From Nitrospirota bacterium (GTDB taxonomy: Bacteria > Nitrospirota > Nitrospiria > Nitrospirales > UBA8639), in assembly GCA_003235785.1 (NCBI GenBank), contig QJYE01000219.1, positions 1 to 9,530 on the forward strand: 9,530 nt of DNA, given 5' to 3'. The notes below the pieces were generated by a model. The model was given only the letters and a program-made list of their open reading frames with translations. It did not search any database and had not been told where the DNA came from. Position 1 is the stretch's first letter. Each line of letters begins with the position of its first letter. Positions 1 to 6,755 of this stretch are shown here, piece after piece. The position numbers and the translations under genes were made by a program.

Positions 1-40
1 AGCCCCCGGCTTGACTGTTCACCTGTCGGCCAATGCTTCC
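1..40 (-). pseudogene. Remnant of the lectin-like paralogue beyond its premature stop; runs off the window
   Basis: Read on the minus strand in the same frame as the gene ending at 41-43, these bases encode GSIGRQVNSQAGG. This aligns without a gap to GTICQRVNSQTGAL in the neighbouring paralogue (712-1677). The gene's homology therefore continues past the TGA and off the window edge. The conserved Cys of the motif is Gly here, a second sign of decay. The rest of the expected C-terminus would lie outside the window. Confidence 0.6.
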
Positions 41-622
41 TCAGCCGTCCAACCACACCCCACCCTTACAGATGCCACCAACCATCACCGCTCCATTACC
101 ACAATCGAGGTTGTACGAATAGTTACCTCCTCCCCCTCCAAAGAGTGGCGTAGAGTATTCGGTTGGTGCGGTGCTTTGAGTGGTAGAAAGGGTTTTTAGA
201 CGTTGAATGGACAGTAAGGAGAGCGTGCCTCTGGAGCGAAGGCCGCTGTAGCTTCCAATGGCTTCCAACCGCTTCCCGTCTGGCAGCAGCAAGGCAATAT
301 GGTGGGTGTCCGGTTGTTCTCCCTGAGCGGAAACGGCCAAAGGTGCGGTGAGAGATTCTTCATGTCTGGCCGCATGGGCCTCCAATAACATGGTATCGAC
401 CGCCTGCCCTTCGCTGGGGGTCATTCTTAGCCATTCATCGGCCGCTTCTATGGCATACGAACCTGCCTCAAGGACCAGGTCACTTCCCTCAGCTGTGGTG
501 AAGTGGACTGGTTGGTCCAGAGTGATGGTCGTATCGGCAAAGGCTGGGAGGATCCCGACGAAACACCAGGCCATAAACGCTCCTGCCATGGCTATCAAGA
601 GGGTGGGTTTGTGCTTTTGCAT
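41..622 (-). CDS. Secreted protein with shared N-terminal domain, truncated lectin-like paralogue (193 aa)
   Basis: Family function is unknown. The sequence shows a Sec signal peptide (residues 1-29, cleavage at AFA|D). Residues 30-132 form the N-terminal domain shared with the next three genes, with motifs QPVHF, EGSD, DTHH, LLLPDGKRLE and GSYSGLRSRG. A Ser/Thr linker leads into the first GGGGG-headed Cys repeat (about 161-193). The ATG at 620-622 follows an AAAGGAG site about 8 bases upstream. It is the last gene of the minus-strand run, 89 bases after the previous stop. The reading frame ends at a TGA inside the first repeat, whereas both full paralogues are about 321-322 aa. Homology continues after the TGA, so this is probably a nonsense-mutated copy. 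A short protein keeping only the shared domain could still be made and exported. Confidence 0.75.
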   Translation of the reverse strand: MQKHKPTLLIAMAGAFMAWCFVGILPAFADTTITLDQPVHFTTAEGSDLVLEAGSYAIEAADEWLRMTPSEGQAVDTMLLEAHAARHEESLTAPLAVSAQGEQPDTHHIALLLPDGKRLEAIGSYSGLRSRGTLSLLSIQRLKTLSTTQSTAPTEYSTPLFGGGGGNYSYNLDCGNGAVMVGGICKGGVWLDG

Positions 623-711
623 AAAGCGTTCTCCTTTAACAAAGGTTTTTGAGGATTCATTTTTTAGGCTTCGGATTCCACTATTTCTGCCTCCAGAGGA
701 TAACTTGAAAA

Positions 712-1677
712 TTATTTATCCCAGAAGTCACACACAAAGCGGGTGCTGTCGATGTACCAGCCGTATTTCCCGCGAAAGGCTTTGCCGACTTTTCCTGAAG
801 GGCAGAAAAATGACTCGTTATACCCTCCACTTCCGCTTCCAAAACTCCTGCACGTTCCTTCCTCGCAATGTACTGTGGTTGAATATCGGGGTTGCTTCTG
901 CGCGGTGAGCCAATCACGACAAAAAAATGTTCCACCATTCACAAATTGACCTGATCGTATGACGATGCCTTGGACAGCTTGACCTTGGGGGCATCGGGCA
1001 GTTTTTGCTGAACCGCCGACGCCACCAACCGGCCCACGGGTAAACTCATCTCCTAGGGCTCCAGTTTGGGAGTTCACTCGTTGGCAAATGGTTCCTAATG
1101 CATCCATCCACGATCCACTTTTATAAATGGCCCCGACCATGATGCTTCCGGCACCACAATCAAGATTGTAACTGTGATTTCCCCCAGCGCCTCCAAACAG
1201 TGGCGTGGAATATTCCGTCGAGGCGGTACTTTGGGTGCTAGAAAGGGTTGTTAATCGTTGAATGGACAGTAAGGAGAGCGTGCCCCTGGATCGGAGACCA
1301 CTGTAACTGCCGATTGCTTCCAATCGCTTCCCGCCAGGTAGCAGCAAAACGAGGTGGTGGGTGTCGGGTTGTTCGCCATCCGCGGAAAGCGCCAGCGGTT
1401 CTGTCAGTGATTCTTCATGGGTCGCGGTCTGGGCTTCCAATAACAGCGCATCGACTGCTTGCCCTTCGCTTGGGGTCACCCGTAGCCATTCGTCTGCGGC
1501 CCCAACGGTATAGGTTTTGGCGTCAAGTACGACGTCACTGCCTTCGGCATTGGTGAAGTGTACGGGTTGCTCCAAGATAATGGTTGTGTCGGCCATAGCC
1601 GACGGGATGCCTCCTATACACCAGAATAGGAACGCCCCGGACATGGATAACAAGATGGTGGTTTTGGTCTGTCGCAT
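712..1677 (-). CDS. Secreted protein: shared N-terminal domain plus three-fold Cys/GGxGG beta-prism-like repeat (321 aa)
   Basis: A Sec signal peptide spans residues 1-29 (AMA|D). The shared N-terminal domain covers 30-132, and a Ser/Thr-rich linker covers about 143-158. Three related units follow (about 161-201, 216-256 and 279-320). Each is headed by a Gly-rich GGxGG-like element and carries a Cys near its start (LDCG, ARCP, FFCP) and a Cys near its end (TICQ, FFCR, FVCD). An extra Cys pair lies near 271-276. Three-fold GGxGG repeats resemble jacalin or VMO-I beta-prism folds, so carbohydrate or surface binding is an inference; disulfides fit an exported location. The ATG at 1675-1677 has an AGGAG site upstream. 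It lies 85 bases after its paralogue at 1763-2731, apparently in the same operon, and ends in FWDK. No catalytic motif was recognised. Confidence 0.85.
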   Translation of the reverse strand: MRQTKTTILLSMSGAFLFWCIGGIPSAMADTTIILEQPVHFTNAEGSDVVLDAKTYTVGAADEWLRVTPSEGQAVDALLLEAQTATHEESLTEPLALSADGEQPDTHHLVLLLPGGKRLEAIGSYSGLRSRGTLSLLSIQRLTTLSSTQSTASTEYSTPLFGGAGGNHSYNLDCGAGSIMVGAIYKSGSWMDALGTICQRVNSQTGALGDEFTRGPVGGVGGSAKTARCPQGQAVQGIVIRSGQFVNGGTFFCRDWLTAQKQPRYSTTVHCEEGTCRSFGSGSGGYNESFFCPSGKVGKAFRGKYGWYIDSTRFVCDFWDK

Positions 1678-1762
1678 AACGTCTCCTTTTTTTATTAGGG
1701 AGTTATCAAAGAAACATGGTTAGCTTGGCTTTGCAATTTCCTGTGCCGGCGAACTTGGCGAA

Positions 1763-2731
1763 TCATTTGTCCCAGGTATCGCACACAAAGCGGGCGCTAT
1801 CCACATACCAGCCAGATCGCCCTCGAAAGGCTTTCCCGGCCATGCTAGCTGGACAAAAGAAGGGGTCGCTCGCAGATCCGCCGCTCCCTCCAAAGGTCAG
1901 ACAAGCTATGGTACCCGGGTTACAAATTTCACTGAATACTGGTGCCTTTCTAGAGGTATCCCACTGGCTGCACCGCATATAAAACTTATTGATATATTGC
2001 CCGGAAAAAGCCCTGATGCCCTGTGCAACCCGTCCGGATGCACAGCGTGCGATTTTGGCTTGGCCTCCGGTTCCTCCTATGGGACCTCTCGTAAATTCCC
2101 GTTCTAAGGCGCCGGTTTGCGGATTGACCTGTTGACAAATAATTCCCAAGGCATCCATCCACAGTCCTGCTTTATAGGTTGCCCCGACAAGAACGGCCCC
2201 ATTGCCGCAGTCCAAGTTATACGAGTTATTTCCTCCCCCTCCGCCAAAAATGGGGGTCGAATATTCCGGGGCCGTGGTGCTTGAGGTTGTGGTGGAAAGA
2301 GTCCTGAGTCGTTGAATGGTCAATAACGAAAGAGTGCCTCTCGATCGGAGGCCACTGTAACTTCCGATAGATTCCAGCCGTTTGCCGTCAGGCAACAGCA
2401 ACGCCAGATGGTGGGTGTCAGCCTGTTCTCCTTGAGCTGAAATCACTAGAGGAGCGGTGAGAGATTCTTCATGTTCGGCCGACTGTGCCTCCAACAAGAG
2501 AGCATCCACCGCCTGCCCTTCGCTGGGGGTGATTCGTAGCCACCCTTCAGCCGGTTCGACCGCATACTCTCCGGCCTCAAGCACCACATCACTCCCCTCG
2601 GCATTCGTGAAATGCACAGGTTGCTCCAGAGTCACGGTAGTGTCTGCGAAAGTCGGCTGTATTCCCGCAAAACACCAGGCCATGAAGGCCCCGGCCATGG
2701 ATAAAAAAATGGTGGTTTTGTTCGTTCGCAT
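1763..2731 (-). CDS. Secreted protein: shared N-terminal domain plus three-fold Cys/GGxGG beta-prism-like repeat (322 aa)
   Basis: This is the closest full-length sister of the gene at 712-1677. A Sec signal peptide covers residues 1-29 (TFA|D) and the shared N-terminal domain covers 30-132. A Thr/Ser linker of about 145-157 precedes three Cys-containing units at about 162-202, 217-257 and 280-321. The units begin at GGGGG, GGTGG and GGSGG, and each has a Cys at both ends. An additional Cys pair is at 270 and 277. The frame is open upstream to 3073, but that extension overlaps the preceding gene, has no signal peptide and lacks a suitable ribosome site. The ATG at 2729-2731 has an AAGGAGG site and starts directly at the signal peptide. 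It lies 62 bases after the 692-aa gene. The fold resembles jacalin or VMO-I beta-prisms by pattern only; the ligand is unknown. Confidence 0.85.
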   Translation of the reverse strand: MRTNKTTIFLSMAGAFMAWCFAGIQPTFADTTVTLEQPVHFTNAEGSDVVLEAGEYAVEPAEGWLRITPSEGQAVDALLLEAQSAEHEESLTAPLVISAQGEQADTHHLALLLPDGKRLESIGSYSGLRSRGTLSLLTIQRLRTLSTTTSSTTAPEYSTPIFGGGGGNNSYNLDCGNGAVLVGATYKAGLWMDALGIICQQVNPQTGALEREFTRGPIGGTGGQAKIARCASGRVAQGIRAFSGQYINKFYMRCSQWDTSRKAPVFSEICNPGTIACLTFGGSGGSASDPFFCPASMAGKAFRGRSGWYVDSARFVCDTWDK

Positions 2732-2735
2732 AATG

Positions 2736-2742
2736 CCTCCTT
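2736..2742 (-). promoter_or_regulatory. Shine-Dalgarno site deciding the start at 2731
   Basis: Minus-strand AAGGAGG lies four bases upstream of the ATG at 2731. It supports that start over the in-frame ATG at 3073, which would overlap the preceding gene by 280 bases. Confidence 0.75.
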
Positions 2743-2793
2743 TTCCTAGAAAGAAAAAATGGACTCTTCCAGGTGCTCTAGGTTCTCCAGTTT

Positions 2794-4872
2794 TTACCTG
2801 GTGGCAGCTTCTGCGAGCTGCATGACACTTCGGTTGTATTGTTCTAAGGCCTTCCGGGTATCTTCCGTGTGCGTACTGGCCAGTAAGATGATTTGTTGTT
2901 TCGATGGCAAATAGCGAAGGAGAGCAGATAAAGGCCCGGCATGTTGCTGGATCGCAGCATAGGGTTTCCCGGTTTTGAGTGCGTTCTTGGCCTCGTCGAT
3001 GACTTTTCCATAGGCATAGTGCGCTCCCCCTTTGACGCTCCCGACGATGATATTGTTGATGGCCAATTTCCAAATAACGTCAGGTGTGACCTTGGCAAGA
3101 CCGGAGACAATTCCCCCGGCTTCTGGAACGAGGCCGGCCACGCTCTGCACGACGGTCCCCACGGTTTGTTCGCCAAAGTCCAATACTTCGACGGCGGAGC
3201 GAATGAGGAAGCTCCCTCCGCCAGGTAGTTCGCTATCAAGATAATTCTTTCCCACCACACGGAGGATTTCCATCCCGATATCGATATACAGGGATTCGGT
3301 CCAGGGAGAGTTGGGATCCAGCGCGGTTCTGACCGCATTGAGAGCTTGCCCTCGTTGAGTGGGGTTATTCAGTGACTTGGTTAGGAATTCAATTTGTGTG
3401 GCGGCAGCATAGAGATCGCGGGGATTTAAGAGTTGGTCTGCAAGGACGGCATTTTTAATATCAATAATATCCCCTAACCCCGGGACCACATCTCCGAGTA
3501 GGGCCTTGGTATCATCTTGTGTGAATCCTCGACTCACGATCTGTCCTTCAGAAAAGAAGCGATCGTCTAAGAAAGCTTGCCGTTGATCCATGCCTCTTGA
3601 CTGAACTTTCGCTTGGAGCATCTCTTGAGGCGTCAGGGCGAGGGCCGCCGACATGAGTTCGCCAATTTGCTTGCTCAGGCTGCCAAATAGAATGGGTGCG
3701 ACTTGATTATCGAAAATACGTTTCCCTTGCGTGATCGTTGTCTGTTGTATTTGGGCAGAATTATTCCGGAAGGCATTGAGGTGTGGACGGACAAATTGCA
3801 TTAGGCAACGTCCACCGGGACCCTTTTCGGCCATCTTCTCGATTGATCGAAACGCCATGGTGATGACTTGGGGCCCTTGAGGGGCCGAACGAGAAGGGTT
3901 TCGGATGAACTGCAGTTGTTCTGACATGATCTCGCTGAAGCTCTGTTCCCATTGCCGCATGATGTCTTGGAAAAGTTGGTTGGCAAAAGCTGGAGGATTG
4001 GCCGTAAATTGTTGGACCATCTGAGGGAAATTTGGCGAGGCTTTGCCAGATGACTGGGCCAAACAGGCAAACAAGGGCTCTAAGTCAAGCTTTCTAACGG
4101 CTTCGAGTGTTTGAATCTCACTTCGTAGCGTGGCGACTAATGGATTGTTTTGGATGTTGTTGAGTGGCGTCTGCACACCACCGGTAACGGCTTGGCCGAC
4201 TTGTCTAACCGTTTTTTCGACAGCTTGTTTCGCTTGCATGGCTGCCGCCTGAGCACCTTGCATGCCTTTTTGAGCGGTGGCTTCGGCTCGCCGGGCTTTT
4301 TGCTGAGCCAGTTGTGCAGCTTGTTGTGCTTGTTGGGCCGCCTGCTGCGCGGCCTGTTGAGCAGCGTTGGTTGTGGCAGATGTGGATTTTTTCGCAGTGG
4401 ACTTGGCTTGGTTGTAGGCAGTCGTGGCGGTCTTTTTCGCATTATTCAAAGCTTGCCCTACATTGAATCCTCCGCGCTGGCGAATGCCACTATAGGTGCC
4501 TGTTGCTTCTAAACTCTGGCCACCTGGGAGGAGAAGCATGACAAAATGCAAGTCCGCTTCTTCTGTTGAATCACCAGGAAAAGCCATGGCCAAGGGAAAG
4601 TCAATATCCAAAGGATGTGTGCGTCGTGCCGCTTCAATGAGCACGGCATCCCGCCGTTCCCCGGGAACGAGGCGAACCCATTCCTCGGCCGTTTCCACGT
4701 CGTAGTTGCCTGGTGGAACCGTCACATCACTCCCGTCAGCGGCCAGAAAATGGACAGGAGCTTTGAGTTCAATCGTCGTCAAGGGGTCATTGAATGTGGC
4801 CTGGCTTATCCCGGGGATGCCGAGAATACAGCAACACCAGAGCACCATCATCATGAATTGAGGGCGTTTCAT
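2794..4872 (-). CDS. Large secreted protein: shared N-terminal domain, Ala/Gln helix, long helical region with pre-toxin-like motif (692 aa)
   Basis: A Sec signal peptide spans about residues 1-25 (SQA|TF) with a run of three Cys in its core. Residues 32-133 match the shared N-terminal domain of the three downstream genes (APVHF, DGSD, LLLPGGQSLEA, GTYSGIRQRG). Residues 140-230 are an Ala/Gln/Lys-rich amphipathic helix with AAQQ-type repeats, probably coiled coil. The rest looks mostly helical. It includes VVPGLGDIIDIKNAV (462-476) and a Gly-rich hydrophobic stretch (about 570-620). VPGxGD segments occur in pre-toxin regions of polymorphic toxins, so an effector role is possible but unproven; no nuclease or other catalytic motif was recognised. 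It sits 45 bases after the spike-tip gene, apparently in one operon. The protein could equally be structural, for example a tape-measure-like part. Confidence 0.85.
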   Translation of the reverse strand: MKRPQFMMMVLWCCCILGIPGISQATFNDPLTTIELKAPVHFLAADGSDVTVPPGNYDVETAEEWVRLVPGERRDAVLIEAARRTHPLDIDFPLAMAFPGDSTEEADLHFVMLLLPGGQSLEATGTYSGIRQRGGFNVGQALNNAKKTATTAYNQAKSTAKKSTSATTNAAQQAAQQAAQQAQQAAQLAQQKARRAEATAQKGMQGAQAAAMQAKQAVEKTVRQVGQAVTGGVQTPLNNIQNNPLVATLRSEIQTLEAVRKLDLEPLFACLAQSSGKASPNFPQMVQQFTANPPAFANQLFQDIMRQWEQSFSEIMSEQLQFIRNPSRSAPQGPQVITMAFRSIEKMAEKGPGGRCLMQFVRPHLNAFRNNSAQIQQTTITQGKRIFDNQVAPILFGSLSKQIGELMSAALALTPQEMLQAKVQSRGMDQRQAFLDDRFFSEGQIVSRGFTQDDTKALLGDVVPGLGDIIDIKNAVLADQLLNPRDLYAAATQIEFLTKSLNNPTQRGQALNAVRTALDPNSPWTESLYIDIGMEILRVVGKNYLDSELPGGGSFLIRSAVEVLDFGEQTVGTVVQSVAGLVPEAGGIVSGLAKVTPDVIWKLAINNIIVGSVKGGAHYAYGKVIDEAKNALKTGKPYAAIQQHAGPLSALLRYLPSKQQIILLASTHTEDTRKALEQYNRSVMQLAEAATR

Positions 4873-4884
4873 GGATCTATACTT

Positions 4885-4890
4885 TCCTCC
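4885..4890 (-). promoter_or_regulatory. Shine-Dalgarno site deciding the start at 4872
   Basis: Minus-strand GGAGGA lies 12 bases upstream of the ATG at 4872, slightly farther than usual. The alternative in-frame ATG at 4905 has no ribosome site and would put 11 residues before the signal peptide. The start at 4872 is preferred. Confidence 0.6.
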
Positions 4891-4917
4891 GTCTAAAATG
4901 GGCATGGCCGATGGGTA

Positions 4918-5451
4918 TTATTGGGCGAACACGCTCGTACTTCCGCTAATGACTTTTCCGCCCGCCACAGGGCTGTCTTGTAAGGCAATCCCTTTAGTGC
5001 CATTGTTCAGTTTAATTTGGGTACCTTTCAGCTTTATCTGGGATGCGGCCTCGATCGATAAATCCTTTTGGCTTTTCAATTCAATGTCTTTGCCGCTGTT
5101 GATGGCCAGAAGGTCTCCTGCGGTGACTCCAACATTTTTAGAAGAGGTCAATGTCAGACTTTTTCCGCCATTAATGGTGAGATACTCGGCTTGGATGGTT
5201 GCGCCATTTGGTGTCACCTGAACCACGGATCTGAGAATGTTGATCTGGGACTGAAGGGCTTGAACTTGTTGTGTGAGCGCCAGAATTTGCTGGTTCAGAT
5301 ATTCAGACGTGATTTGTAAGGGTGGGACCGTGACACTTTGTTGTTGCATCGGATGTCGTTGATGCTGTCGTGTGCCAGGCTCGGCGGCGATAGCCAATGA
5401 AAATTGAGAAACGAGAATGATCGTCGCGAAAGTAAAAGTGAATTTTTTCAT
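4918..5451 (-). CDS. Exported coiled-coil/beta-helix spike protein with PAAR-like tip (177 aa)
   Basis: A Sec signal peptide spans residues 1-22 (AIA|AE). A Gln/Pro-rich stretch is followed by a coiled coil at about 52-76 (LNQQILALTQQVQAL). Residues 85-150 are short alternating beta repeats of the gp5C/VgrG C-terminal type, such as KDIELKSQKDLSIEA and IKLKGTQIKL. The last residues, PVAGGKVISGSTSVFAQ (161-177), resemble the GGxIxSGSxTVF core of PAAR and phage baseplate-spike tips. In such systems this part caps the trimeric needle that pierces membranes. There is no gp27-like hub or OB domain, and the protein is far shorter than a VgrG. An AAAGGAG site precedes the ATG at 5449-5451. The gene is 24 bases after the tube-domain gene. 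Tip metal-binding residues of full PAAR domains are not evident. Confidence 0.85.
   Translation of the reverse strand: MKKFTFTFATIILVSQFSLAIAAEPGTRQHQRHPMQQQSVTVPPLQITSEYLNQQILALTQQVQALQSQINILRSVVQVTPNGATIQAEYLTINGGKSLTLTSSKNVGVTAGDLLAINSGKDIELKSQKDLSIEAASQIKLKGTQIKLNNGTKGIALQDSPVAGGKVISGSTSVFAQ
4921..4971 (-). other. PAAR-like tip segment of the spike protein
   Basis: This encodes the final 17 residues, PVAGGKVISGSTSVFAQ. The pattern matches the Gly/Ser-rich turn and strand found in PAAR proteins and at the end of gpV/gp45-type phage spikes. It covers only part of a PAAR domain, so three chains might complete a tip together (inference). Confidence 0.5.
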
Positions 5452-5475
5452 GGGAATCTCCTTTAGTTCTTCAGT

Positions 5476-6672
5476 CTACGGTTTTTGTGGAAGGCGAGGG
5501 GTGACGTTTTCTCTCCGTGGCTGTATGCGGGACTTTGGCTGAAGCGGTAACACTTTCTGCTGGGTGAACGGCATGGTGTTTTGTACGGGAGCTGTCGGCT
5601 GTGAGGTTCTACTGGAGTTACTGCCAGGGAATTGCGTCAATTGCATAGTTTCGCAAAACATTTCGATCTGGACGTGGGAGGCTCCACCTACTGTCACTGG
5701 GGCCATTCTAAAAATACCAAGATTGCCCAGAATGACAGTTGCTAATACGGATTGACCATCTGGTGAAAATAACTCCAGCGTCCCTTGTTTGCGGTTTCCA
5801 GCCACCTGTCCTTGAAGTACAAAATCAGAAAACCATGCCGTAAAAAGTCCAGCCTGATGTTGAGGAAGTGTAATGACCACGTTGCCGACCTGCAGACGGC
5901 CACCTCTTACCTTGGATTCACCACCTGTTCCTCCATCTCTATAGCTGATGATTTCTTGTGACACCACCAAGGAGTCGATGTGTTGCACGAAGGCGCAAGC
6001 TGGCTCGAGTCCCTGAATTTGAAGCCGGAATCTAGAGGGACTTAAACTCGCGAGATCCGCTCGGGGCGGAGGACCGGCCTGCCCGGAGGCCGATTGATAT
6101 CGGATTCTTTCCGGGGACAATGTCACTTTGAAATAGGCCGGTTCATTGGATGCACCGTCTAACGCGGGAAACCGTACTTCTTTGACCAGGGTATTCTGAA
6201 ATTCCCGGCGATCAATGATTTGACCATTCTGGTTGACGGTCACGATCGCGCCATTTTTTCTCGGACTTTGTTGGTTTAGGGTTCCTGCGAGCCATTGATA
6301 GAATGGTAGAGAAAGATTTGCGCCGCAGGTCAGGACAATGTCTTCATATTTCACACGACCCAATCGCTTCCGCAAGAATAGGTCGTTGCCGTCTTGATAC
6401 GTAAGAATTTCCCCAGAGATGAACCCACTCTCCATTGAATTCAAGGGACCAACAATCGTTCCGTCCAGCTCAAGAAGGTACTGCAGGGTGCCCCCGCTTG
6501 GAACAGTTTGCCGAGATGGTGCAGCGAACACTGACGGAGTGTGATCCTTAAGAAACGGCAAACCAAAAGCCAAGATTCCCCCTGAAAGGATAGCGGTCTT
6601 CGTCAGAAAATCTCTCCGGGAATGTTGAGGCCGGTGTGTATTGATAGTTTGTTGGGGGGGTAACGATTTCAT
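5476..6672 (-). CDS. Tat-exported protein with two tandem phage tail-tube (T4 gp19-like) domains (398 aa)
   Basis: The N-terminus has a twin-arginine signal: SRRDFLTK at 18-25, hydrophobic core 26-41, cleavage near VFA|A (50-51). Residues 62-192 follow the T4 gp19/phage-tail-region pattern. They contain a YLLELDG strand, GEILTYQDG, the LGRVKYEDIVLTCG segment, YQWLAG, RKNGAIVTV and a closing SNEPAYFKVTLSPERI. Residues 214-346 repeat it in diverged form (FRLQIQGLEP, QEIISYRDGG, GRLQVGNVVITLP, HVQIEMFCETMQL). Residues 347-398 are a Pro/Gln/Arg-rich tail. Family members form hexameric tubes in tails, R-type pyocins and extracellular injection systems. A two-domain chain could form a trimer with pseudo-six-fold symmetry, as the gp27 hub does (inference). 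An AAAGGAG site precedes the ATG at 6670-6672. Tat export implies folding before transport to the periplasm. Confidence 0.88.
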   Translation of the reverse strand: MKSLPPQQTINTHRPQHSRRDFLTKTAILSGGILAFGLPFLKDHTPSVFAAPSRQTVPSGGTLQYLLELDGTIVGPLNSMESGFISGEILTYQDGNDLFLRKRLGRVKYEDIVLTCGANLSLPFYQWLAGTLNQQSPRKNGAIVTVNQNGQIIDRREFQNTLVKEVRFPALDGASNEPAYFKVTLSPERIRYQSASGQAGPPPRADLASLSPSRFRLQIQGLEPACAFVQHIDSLVVSQEIISYRDGGTGGESKVRGGRLQVGNVVITLPQHQAGLFTAWFSDFVLQGQVAGNRKQGTLELFSPDGQSVLATVILGNLGIFRMAPVTVGGASHVQIEMFCETMQLTQFPGSNSSRTSQPTAPVQNTMPFTQQKVLPLQPKSRIQPRRENVTPRLPQKP

Positions 6673-6755
6673 GATGATACTCCTTTAATGCACAATGGAT
6701 GAGGCCAGTATTAGTTTGTATGAATAATTGAGTTGTTGATCCATGAGTCCAGCCA

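Noticed and set aside
623..645. CCTTTGTTAAAGG hairpin overlapping the ribosome site of the gene at 41-622
   Set aside because: The stem is only five base pairs. Similar chance pyrimidine/purine pairings precede other genes here, so translational control is not supported.
348..908. 186-residue plus-strand open frame
   Set aside because: It spans two minus-strand genes and the gap between them, with no recognisable domain.
2732..3073. N-terminal extension of the 1763-2731 gene to an ATG at 3073
   Set aside because: It overlaps the preceding gene, adds 114 residues before a clear signal peptide, and ignores the strong AAGGAGG site at 2736-2742.
4150..4512. Plus-strand open frame opposite the Ala/Gln-rich helix
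   Set aside because: It is Leu/Ser/Gly-rich only because it mirrors the GCN/CAR repeats of the minus-strand gene; it is a shadow frame.
4873..4905. Upstream ATG at 4905 for the 692-aa gene
   Set aside because: No ribosome site precedes it, and it would place 11 residues ahead of the signal peptide.
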